Assembly: GCA_030180135.1 (NCBI GenBank)
Contig: CM058239.1
Span: 111,695,318 to 111,759,317, forward strand
DNA length: 64,000 bases
Source: Orychophragmus violaceus
Lineage: Eukaryota; Streptophyta; Magnoliopsida; Brassicales; Brassicaceae
Direction of reading: 5' to 3'
How positions within the stretch are numbered: the stretch's first letter is position 1; every line of letters starts with the position of its first letter. The notes beneath the pieces were generated by a model. The model was not told the DNA's origin, made no database searches, and saw only the letters and a list, made by a program, of their open reading frames with translations. This document shows, in pieces, positions 53,582-62,692 of this stretch. Position numbers and translations under genes: made by a program.

Positions 53582-56500
53582 TGTGATACCCCGTATCCTA
53601 AAATATGGTCAACGGGCAGAAAAAAAGCCAACAGAGGCAAAACCGGAATTTTGCCAAATCCAGGGGCAAAATGGTAATTTTGCCAAAGTTTGAGACGGAA
53701 GCCGAGACGGGCCAAATGTTCTCTTTCCAAACCATAAAGAACATTTACAAGACCAGAATTGGAAGAAACGGAGCAGAAATACATTTTTCGGCGTATCGGT
53801 CAGAAAACCGACTAAACCGGGAAAACTTCGGAAAATCATAACGGGAGCTAGGAAACTCTAAATGAGGTGATTCAAGTTGCTAAATTCATATAAAATCAAG
53901 GAGAATCAGTTTATGGAAGTTTGGAGATTTATGGAAATCGTTTGGTATTTTCTAAAGCAATTCTCGGGGAAACAAGCAAACCGAGCAAAGGTGATTAAGC
54001 AAGTTAAGGAAGGGCTCTTATTGGGTTGGGCCGGTTTAGATGGGCTTTTGTAGACTCAGAACACACACCAGGGACAGATGTAAACTCTCTAGGTCGTCAG
54101 CGTTTCTTGAGAGGTGGCAAGCTCACATTTGATGCATGAGAAAAAGGGGATACATGCAAAGAATCTACACTATTCATCCCCTTAGCTCATTTTTGGTGAT
54201 TGGAATCTCTCACCAATGTCTCTCTGTCGACAAATCTCTCTATTCCTCTCCAGAAATATTCATCAAACTCAACACATCTTCTTGAAGATTGAAGAACACC
54301 TCAAGAACACATGATGTTCTTCATGACTTCTCTCACAAGAAAGTTCATAACTTTCTCATCCTAGGCTCAAATCCTCCTCTACAAACTCCAGAAGCTTCAC
54401 CTCACTCTCCTCTACAATCTCCTGCCAGCAACCTTCCTCGCCGTCGCCGGAGCTCGCTGGAATCCGTCCAAGAAGCAGCCGCGGATTAGGGTTTGTGGGA
54501 GCTCTCTCTCTCTCTCTTCACCGGTTCTTGCCTCTTTGAAGTCATGGGTAGATAGATATTTTCATGCTGAGCAGTTTGGTGGGTGGATGAGCTTCTGAGT
54601 CGCCGGAGAAAGCCTCCTCCGCCGTGGTCAACGCCAGATCCGCCGCGGTCAACACCAGAGAAGTCGCCGAAGAAGCTTCCTCGCTGCCGTGTCTTCAGCC
54701 GGTTCTTCAAGCAGTTGGTTCAGATGGGTTGGTCCAAGATTGAAGCTGGTTTAGTTGGTTCTAGATCGGTTTAGGTAACCGGTCAACTCTCGGTCAACAT
54801 TTTGACTTTGACCAGGTTTACCTAAACCGGTCAATTGGATTCTTGGTTTATTGGTCAACCGATTCAGAGGGGTGGTCAACCGGTTTAGCTTGGTCAACGG
54901 TCAGTGGTCAACGGTCAACGGTCAGCCTTGGTCAATGTCGGTCAACGGCCGGTCAACGCCGGTCAACGCGTTGACTCCGTCGGTTTAGCTTGGTCAACGG
55001 TCAGTGGTCAATGGTCAACGGTCAGCCTCGGTCAACGCTGGGCAACGGCTGGTCAACGCTGGTCAACGCGTTGAACCCAGACGGTTTTTGGTGTTGCGGT
55101 TTGTGTATGGGTGTTCGGGAAGCCTCGGGGTTCGTGCTCGTGTGTTCGGGAGGTTCGGGATTAGTTCGAGTTTCGGGAAACTGTATCTGCATCCAGTCCG
55201 CCATTCCGATCGATCACTGTGAGTCGGCTCAAACACCGTAGTTATGCATATAGATCGATAAATGGGAAACCGTAGAGTTAGGATTGCATACCCGTACGTG
55301 TTGAATTGAATTGAGAATTGATTGATTGAATTAACGTAAACCGGCTAGGGTTAAAGATGCATGTTAGACTTAAACGGATTTAACCTGTTGAGTGCCGTTA
55401 GGTTGATAGTAACGTTGCGTGATGCATTCATAAAGTCGTTGCATGATTAGGGTTGTATATGCATATATATATGTAAGTAAAGAACGGTACTAAATGAATC
55501 TATATACGGGAATTAAGACGAGTTAAAATACGGAATTAAACCTGAATAAACGTATAGAGTATGGAACGATGTCGGGATTACCGAGAAAGAATGAATTAAA
55601 TCAATGAAAGATGAGACGTCGGGGAGCTTAGTAAGCTACTAGATCTAAACCGACGGATCGAGAATTGTTAAAAGATACTTAGGAAAGATTAAAAGTGAGA
55701 AGTGTTGTGAATGGTGAACCGTCTACGGGTTAGCAAGCTGCTAATCCAAGGTAGCGGGCGTAAGTTGGTTAAAAGATGTTAGCAACCCTAATAGGCCTGA
55801 TTGTGTGTTGATTGCGTGATTGTATTGATGTGTGGTTGTGGTTGACCTTTTTGTGCAGGCCTTTAGATCGTTTCGGTGTTGGGCTGAGCGATCCGTGTAG
55901 ATACTTAACCTGGTCAGGGGACCGGTTAAGTCGTAACCACTGACTCGGTGTGGTGTTGAGTCAGGGGGCGGTGTGGTGTGTGTGAGTAGACTTGCGGGAA
56001 GCGGTGTTGATCTGCTAGTTGTTGTTGATTGAAATTGATTGTTAGAGTCCAAGCGAGTCTACGTGTTTTCATTTCTGTACTAGGACTCTAGGGTGCGTTA
56101 GATCCCGCAAGTCTAGGTGTTTGATTACGTTCAGGTACTTCCGACCCGATTGGATCCTTGGGTAGTTGCCTAATCGGATCGTGGTGATTCCGGTTAAGGC
56201 GTTAACCTACTGGGTGACGCCGGTAGGTGTGTGATCCGGAGAATACGGGGTCGCGTCCTAGGGCCGGATTGCATGGAAGCTTGGGTTATCTAAGGGTAGC
56301 CTGAGTCACCGCGTATCGATGGACAGAGAACGGTGTCCTAGTCGTTAGATCTTGTGTGGACGGCTAGGAGTCGTGGGTTAGTTGCCATATCGGTAACGGT
56401 GAAAACCCGTGGAAGTTACCAAGATCGTATGGGCCCAGCGTGATGTTTTGGTGTAGTTGTTGTTGCGCGATAGACAGATCGAGTCGCAATCGGGAACATG

Positions 56501-57195
56501 TGCCGCAGTGCTCCCGATTTCCTCTAATCGCCTTCTATTTCTTTTGGCAATTGATTGTGTGTGGGCTCGACACGACGTGGTAGTGCGTGATCGGCTATTT
56601 GTTATGATTGATTGTTATTTTGGGGTTTTCGGGCGGGAAACTATAGATGATAGATATATTAAAAGCCTTAGTGGGGAGCCGATTCACTGGGTGATCTTAG
56701 ATCGCTCATTAGACTCTTTTTTTTTTGTTTTCAGGTTAAGCTGCGACGTACGCGGGAGGTCCTCGGTGTAGTTTTGGGATTGCTTGTGGTGGGGTTTTGA
56801 TTCGATGGTTTTGGGTTTAACTCTCGGTTCGGCTTGGCGCCACTTTTGTTTTGATTCGCGTGTTGATTGTTTATTGATGAAAAAGATTTGTAAACTTGAC
56901 GATTAAATGTTGTACAGAACGTTTGATTACTCAGAAATGAATATGCTTTCCTGATATTGTGTTTAGTCCGAACCGACACAACTCGCAGAAGTAGTGTAAG
57001 GCGACCGACTTGTACTATGGAAGTGAGGATAGCGGAGTCAAGGATGGGTTAGTGCTAGCTTTTGTCTCAAACCGATCTGTCTCTGGCTTCGTCATGTGAT
57101 GAACTTTTCCTGTTTGACTTCGATCGGTCATGTTCTTGTTTGATTGTTGACCGGTTAGCTCAACGGTCTGCGGATAATGGGAAAGGGGCGTTACA
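53582..57195 (+). repeat. 3.6-kb 5' LTR of a probable Gypsy-type element
   Basis: Starts TGTGATACCCCG at the break in the Copia 3' LTR and ends GGGGCGTTACA at 57195, directly before a primer-binding-site-like sequence. The start and end forms fit long-LTR chromovirus-type Gypsy elements. About 3614 bp is long for an LTR. Its partner LTR is outside the window, so the length is inferred from the two ends. It includes the GGTCAAC-rich tandem repeat and short frames of no clear meaning. Confidence 0.7.
54881..55080 (+). repeat. two tandem 100-bp units rich in GGTCAAC
   Basis: Units 54881-54980 and 54981-55080 both start CGGTTTAGCTTGGTCAACGG and differ at a limited number of sites. Together with 54776-54880 the region has 18 GTCAA and 3 TTGAC cores, the W-box core read on either strand. 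Confidence 0.92.
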
Positions 57196-57201
57196 GAAAG
57201 G

Positions 57202-57217
57202 TGGTATCAAAGCATGG
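57202..57217 (+). other. primer-binding-site-like sequence of the long-LTR element
   Basis: TGGTATCAAAGCATGG, six bases after the LTR end, matches the methionine tRNA complement except for A in place of G at one site. Confidence 0.7.
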
Positions 57218-57356
57218 TTCTGCATGGGTTTCAAAGCTGTTAGTTTCTGAGTGTTTTCCGTTGTTTTATCGAGTCAAAATTGTGTCATACCCAAGCATCT
57301 ATTAAGAAACCGAGCCACGTCTGTAAATCCGGGGTTGGGATGGGGTAGGAAATTTG

Positions 57357-58072
57357 TGAAGGATTATGCGTTTTTCCATGGTTCAATTCTCAGATTGCAA
57401 CCTAGCACATAATCTTAAACAGATCTAAGTTCTTGTAATCGAATCATAAAACAAACCTGATCTTTACCTTTGCAGCGGAATGATTGATGGTAATGACAAG
57501 ATCAGATTAGAACAGATGAGTACCGGTTCCTCCTTTGGTATCCACACTCTTACAAGCGAGGGATGGCTGCTAGACCGAGATGGAAGAACAACAAAGAGAG
57601 AGACTCGAGAGAGAGAGATGAGCCGCGGCTGCCTCTTCCAATCGTGTGGGATCAGGGTTGCAACTCTAAGTTGCAATCTTTTAATAATTCATGGGCCCAA
57701 GGAATTATCCTAATGGCCCATTATGATTTTGTCTCTCATTAATGGCCCAAGTCATTAGACTAATGGCTCATTAAGCTTTTGGGCCCAAGACATAAATCAG
57801 ACAAAAGCCTATTTGTTGTCTGGCCCAAATCTCTGTGCAAATACAGTAAATGCCTTGCATCTTACCGTATTAATTCCATCTTAACTTTCCCGTTAGCTAT
57901 GGTGTGTGACCCTTTGGGATCATACAATACTGGTAATAAGTCCTAAACTTATAGATCAAGAGCGGACTCTAGCAAGCCATCATGATCACCCAGTATTTAT
58001 GACTTATGTCTGATCTCGACATTTATCATACTTTCTAGAGATAGTACAGTAGATTTCAGGACATTCCCAACA
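57357..58072 (-). mobile_element. solo LTR, diverged relative of the intact Copia family
   Basis: 716 bp, flanked by ATTTG on both sides (57352-57356 and 58073-58077). The right half aligns with the LTRs at 14550, 48556 and 60405: GGATCATA, AATAAGTCC, TATAGATCA, GAGCGGACTCTAGCAAGCC and TTCTAGAGA(T/C)AGTAC are kept. The left part differs. It starts TGAAGGATTATGCG and ends CCCAACA. It has inserted into the internal region of the long-LTR element. Confidence 0.92.
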
Positions 58073-58190
58073 ATTTGTATTATATGAACTAATGTTTAAT
58101 TGTGTTTTCGATTGCTGCCAGCAGCAGAGTATCCCTGGACGGATTGTGTGTGGGTGTGTGCATTGGGAGTGAGAGATTACAGTGGGCAGT

Positions 58191-58661
58191 ATGGGTGAGC
58201 GTCGGATGACACGGGCAGAGAATCAGGCTCTGGTGGACCAGCATCAGGCAGGTCTGAGGGTAGCACAGCAGGGACAGTCACAGGGTTCTCGGATATCAGA
58301 TCGACCGCCAGCCTTTCCGCGAGTACATCAGGGAGCGAGAGCATCCGCTGTAGATTGGAGGCCGTTACCTGATCCGTTACCTCCATCTCTACAGGACGAC
58401 GCAGGTACCGCAGACCCGACCGCAGGAGTGATGGGATATTTGGGATTCGCAGATTATGGGTTGCCACCACTACCACCACAGTTTGAGGCGCCTATGGTAC
58501 CACCAGCGATACAGTCGCCAATGCTTGAGGCACGTGATGTGCCGTTACCCTTTAGCCTACATGAGTCAGACTTCATTCCACTTGGTGGAGAGGACTTTCG
58601 GTTAGACCCGTTACACGCAGCCCTTGTTCCGAAACTTGCTAGGCGCTGTCCGTACGGCTGA
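58191..58661 (+). CDS. ORF of unknown function in the long-LTR element, 156 aa
   Basis: The ATG at 58191 opens MGERRMTRAENQALVDQHQA. The protein is rich in Pro, Gln and Arg and has no transmembrane or zinc motif. The end reads LGGEDFRLDPLHAALVPKLA. It occupies the place of gag after the primer-binding site but shows none of the gag motifs I know. An ATG 12 codons in (after RR) is less likely. It ends at 58661 with a stop, and a (TA)n microsatellite follows. It could be a gag replacement or a truncated captured gene. Confidence 0.5.
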   Translation: MGERRMTRAENQALVDQHQAGLRVAQQGQSQGSRISDRPPAFPRVHQGARASAVDWRPLPDPLPPSLQDDAGTADPTAGVMGYLGFADYGLPPLPPQFEAPMVPPAIQSPMLEARDVPLPFSLHESDFIPLGGEDFRLDPLHAALVPKLARRCPYG

Positions 58662-58730
58662 TAGAGGCCTAGTGAGTTAACGGAAAATCGGGGATTAAAC
58701 GGGATTTACGCGGGGCGGAATTTTTGAACT

Positions 58731-58756
58731 TTTATATATATATATATATATATATA
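58731..58756. repeat. (TA)n microsatellite
   Basis: A pure run of about 12 TA units in the internal region of the long-LTR element. Confidence 0.9.
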
Positions 58757-58784
58757 AATAATTGTTTGGATTATCCATCAGACA

Positions 58785-58900
58785 TCTTATGGTCTAGTGG
58801 TCCGTCTGCTAAGGAAATAGCTCCGTGTCTCATGTTCGAAACGAGGAAGCTACATTTTTGGCCAATTTTCATTTAAAACAATTAATGAAGGGCAAAAAAG
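58785..58900 (+). repeat. possible tRNA-derived SINE remnant
   Basis: A polymerase III A box TGGTCTAGTGG (58790-58800) fits the consensus, and a B-box-like GTTCGAAAC (58834-58842) follows about 33 bp later, a SINE-like spacing. I find no poly-A tail or target duplication. Confidence 0.35.
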
Positions 58901-59205
58901 AGATTTCACATTCATCTTCCTCATCTGTCTGCGATTTCTAAACCCTAGTCATGGCGGCTGAACCTTTTTCGTTTTTTTCATTGTTTTCTTTCATTTTTCT
59001 GTGTGTTGGTAATAAATATGGTTACATATAGTTAGAAAGCTTCGATATTGAAGGTAAAATCAACGAAAAATCGAACTTTATCAAAACTGCCGATTTTTTT
59101 TCCCGAACAACTACAATTCGCGGCGGTTGATGGCCGAATCGCGATTTTTCGGCGCATAAACGGCCCCAATCGCCGCGTTTTAGAACACATCACGCAGTTT
59201 TCGAC
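58901..59205. other. spacer between the two ORFs of the long-LTR element
   Basis: AT-rich, resembling a 5' leader in parts (pyrimidine-rich near 58905-58945, AAACCCTAGTCATGG at about 58940). No supported frame. Confidence 0.4.
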
Positions 59206-60297
59206 ATGGACATGGAGCCGATAGATCCGGAGCAGCATTTGCAGTGGGCGCAGCACATGGACGAGCAGATGGCGATACTCAGGGACGTCTTAGAGCAGCA
59301 GATTGGGCCGCATCATCAGCCAGGATCGCCACAGAGGTCAGGAGCTCCATCACCCGATTTCACCGAGCCACTCTCTGCGACGGAGCCAGCTTTAGGGGCC
59401 GAGCCGATGTCGACGTCAGGGTCAGATACGCAGTTTGAGTCAGTTACATCACCAGAGGCACCACCGACCGAGCCAGTTGCGTCACCAGAGGTTACACCCG
59501 CAGATACGCCAGACTCACTACCGCCTATGCCTGTATACCGGACGTGTAGCGCCTGCGGAGTTCAGGGTTTCCATTTGTATTGGTGTACACGACCAGTTGA
59601 TCCGCGCTATCATGAGACGTATAAGCCGGTGCCGAGCCCATATTATTGTCAGGTATGTGGTATGGACGGTCATCTTGCACCTATTTGTCCGATCGTGGGG
59701 CCCGGACCATGTATGTCAGACGCAGAGCCGCATCGTGCTCCATTGCCTGAGGAGTATCGACCTGGACCGAGTCGTCGAGACACTGAGCTTATTCGGCAGC
59801 CAGTTATTCAGCAGCCAGCCGCGCAATCACCTGTAGCGCAGCCACCATTAGTGCAGCCACCGAGACCATCGAGGACTTGCAGGAGGTGTGGAGACGAGGG
59901 ACATAGAGCATTCGTATGTTCCCGTAGGTCCTGTTCTCGTCGGTCCCGCTCAGCGCCAGTTGTTTGTCAGATTTGTGGAGGTCAGGGACATCGAGCAGCA
60001 TAGTGTTTACATGAGCCTTCTTCGGGGTATGTTTCTTCCTGACAGCTATGTGGAGCGACAGATCATCAGGCAGCAGCTTGTTACCGTGGGCCAGGCCCAG
60101 CGCCCCTTCCGGTTTGTCAGCTTTGTGGTCGCAGAGGTCATGTAGCGCAGTTGTGTCCGATGGCAGAGCCACAGCAATTTGGAGCGTCGTCCAGAGATGC
60201 ACACCCACCACACCCTCCCGGCACGCCTGCCAGTGGCTACCACCGCGAACCGCGATGCCGTTTGTGTTGGGCATTCCGGTCGTGTTGGGGCTTTTAG
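59206..60297 (+). pseudogene. protein with serial CCHC zinc knuckles, in the long-LTR element
   Basis: The frame opens MDMEPIDPEQHLQWAQHMDE, passes a Pro/Ser/Glu-rich region (residues 30-110) and then shows zinc knuckles. The clear ones are CQVCGMDGHLAPIC, CRRCGDEGHRAFVC, CQICGGQGHRAA plus Cys, and CQLCGRRGHVAQLC. A degenerate one (CSACGVQGFHLYWC) lies first. Another lacks its first Cys: a TGA stands there (60040). The frame has two in-frame stops, TAG at 60001 and TGA at 60040, and reads on to 60295-60297, with a last degenerate CRLCW. The stops fall at a knuckle spacer and at a Cys site, so an older uninterrupted version is likely. Known CCHC knuckles bind RNA or single-stranded nucleic acid; gag of LTR elements usually has one or two. 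No protease or RT motif is visible near it. Confidence 0.72.
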
Positions 60298-60404
60298 GTT
60301 TAGAATAGTTAGGCCAGGTAACTTGGGCACTAACTATGTTGCTTTTGTGTGTATCTAGATCGGCAATTTTCGCATGTTGTTCCAGACATCTCCAGGGTAT
60401 GACG
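60298..60404. other. internal sequence of the long-LTR element up to the Copia insertion
   Basis: It ends TGACG (60400-60404), which would be the left target duplication of the second Copia. Confidence 0.6.
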
Positions 60405-61046
60405 TGTTGGAATTGTGTCCAGTAATCTCGGTACTGTCTCTAGAAAGTAAGAGTATGTCAATGATCAGACATAAGTCATATAATACTGGGGGTCATGATG
60501 GCTTGCTAGAGTCCGCTCATGATCTATAAGTCTTGGACTTATTGCCTTTATTATATGATCCCATATGGGTCACACGCCTAAGCTAACAGGAAAATGTGTA
60601 GGAACGGCTTAGCAGAAGTACGGTAAAAGTGCCAGGCATTTGTCGTACTTAGAGAGAGATTAATGGGTCTGATTAAATCCAAGGGATTTAATCAGATTGG
60701 TATTTGGGCCCATAAGCCCAAAAGGGAAAGAGAAGGGTTTTATAAACTAAAAGCCAAATCTCTTTCTCCTCAAACCCTAACCAAGCCGCGATTCTCCTCT
60801 CTCCCTGCGCCTCCCACAGCTTGGTCTAGCAGCCTCTCTTCCTGCTTGGTGTGCGTGTGTGAACCTCTGGAGGAGTTATCACTTGGTGGCTCTCTGATCT
60901 CTGACCATACCTTCTCTTTCCGCTGCATAAACAGGTATAAGGTGAGATCAATAAAGTTTCTATTCAAGAGAACCTAGATCCGCATGTTTAGGACTGTTTA
61001 ATCTGAAGAAGAACTGAATCAGGATTAACAACCAAAACATCCTTCA
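60405..61046 (+). repeat. 5' LTR of the second Copia
   Basis: 642 bp, ending ACATCCTTCA. It shares the ATAAGTC/GACTTAT hairpin and the GTGACCCATATGGGATCATA block with the other family members, and lacks the CGATCG palindromes of the first copy's LTR. Confidence 0.93.
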
Positions 61047-61047
61047 G

Positions 61048-61059
61048 TGGTATCAGAGC
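61048..61059 (+). other. primer-binding site of the second Copia
   Basis: TGGTATCAGAGC, one base after the LTR. Confidence 0.93.
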
Positions 61060-61209
61060 TATTGGTTCTGGTTTTTCTTGTTTAGAATCTCGTTTAGGAT
61101 TGTTTTTCTTGTTTAAAAAGTGTTTTGAATCAACTACTGATAAGAGAAATCACTTAAGCAACAAGGAATTGAAACCTAAACATATTTGAAATCGCAAAAA
61201 CCAAGCTAT

Positions 61210-61535
61210 ATGACTTGGATTGCGATCGACCGAGAAGCGCAAGGATCGCATGGATCCGCAAGGGATCGCATGGATCACATCTTGCGTCCGATCGCGAGAG
61301 ATGGGCTGATCGATCGGATCGATCGCATCTCGTCCCGATCACATCTCGTCCGGCTCGTCCCGATCGGTTATGACGCGCGAGAGAGATCGACCACGATCGC
61401 ATGGCGATCACGTCCGTGATCTCTCGGCATCGTCCCGTCCCGATCACTCGTCCGGCCATCAACCCGTCCTGTCCCGATCTCGGCTTGCGGCTGCTCGGTT
61501 GTTGCTCGATCGAGCGAAGCCACGATCGGTTGGAT
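61210..61535. repeat. GATCG-rich array in the leader of the second Copia
   Basis: Counterpart of 21195-21450 in the first copy, with many GATCG, CGATCG and TCGATCG units. The base order differs greatly between the two copies although flanking leader segments align. Confidence 0.85.
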
Positions 61536-62692
61536 AATGGGCCGGTTCGATTTCGGTTAGGTGGTTCGGTTTAAAAACTTGATTAAAATCAACGTCTCGG
61601 TTTAATAAACAGATTTAATAATTTTATTAAGTTCTGGTTAAACCGGGATAAGAAATCCAAAGTCGAAAAATTGGATTTTGTGCCTAAACCAGGATTTTCT
61701 AATTTGATTTGGTTGGACCAAATAAATTGAGAAAATCCGGTTTAGTAAATAACCGGTTGACAATTGTGGTCATCGTAGTAATTAATTTTGGTTAAGACCA
61801 ATTTTAATGAACCAGACCGGTTATGTCATTTAGTTGGACAATTGGGTTATGTCTTGGACATGGACCAATTATTGGGCCTCGGGCCAAGAAGTTAAAACAA
61901 TTGGGCCAATTATTTGAGTCTCTTCTTCAGATTAATTTAAAATTTATTTTATATAATTATAAATCGATTTTAAATTAAAGTTTCCGAAATTTTGAAATTA
62001 GAAAGTTTCTTAAAATAGAAGTTTCTGGATTTATAAGTTTTGGATTTTAAGAAATTTCTAAAGTTAGAAAGTTTCCGGTTTTAGAAAGTTTCCAATTTTA
62101 GAAAGTTTCCAAAATAGTAGGTTTCCAAAAATAGAAAGTTTCCCGAAATAGTAATCTTCTATTTTGGGAATGAAATTTTAACAAACCTACAAACCTCAAA
62201 TAATATCAAGCGTTGGATGTCTTGTCCAGTCTATGTCAGCTGTCGAAGCCCATTCAATTGTATTCATGGCCTTACAGTGTGAGGGTGTCTATTTTTGCGT
62301 GGATAAGACGGTTTGTGATTCATAAATGTCATTGGGAGTCCCAGACATTAATGATTACATGACTGTATAGTCTGGTTTTCTTGACTAGGCCATCGGGAGT
62401 CCCGGGCCTTGAGACATCAGAGTGGATTGGGCCTCGGGCCCAGATTCACAACCAAGAGTTATATCACGGATATAATTAGTCGAAATAGGGCTTACCGATA
62501 TAAGCTAAGGTTGGGTGATGGCCAGTGGCCCACTTTGATCTTAGTTATATGTGGATCTTGGAATCATTATATTCTATTGAGGGTAACTTATGTTATTGAA
62601 TATAATGCATGATTAATCATATTAAATTTAATACGAGATTAATCATATTGAAAATTTTAACTAATAACCTTTTTATATTATATATTTCAGCT

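Noticed and set aside
54289..55241. Frames inside the 3.6-kb LTR
   Set aside because: Short, overlapping in all frames, and partly made of the GGTCAAC repeat; no protein motif.
58785..58842. A real tRNA gene
   Set aside because: It has A- and B-box-like motifs but the arms do not fold as a tRNA by eye; a SINE remnant is more likely.
62409..62612. 67-codon frame in the Copia leader, also present in the complete copy (20339-20136) with one change
   Set aside because: Both begin with TTG and not ATG, and overall leader identity is high, so conservation of the frame is not evidence of coding.
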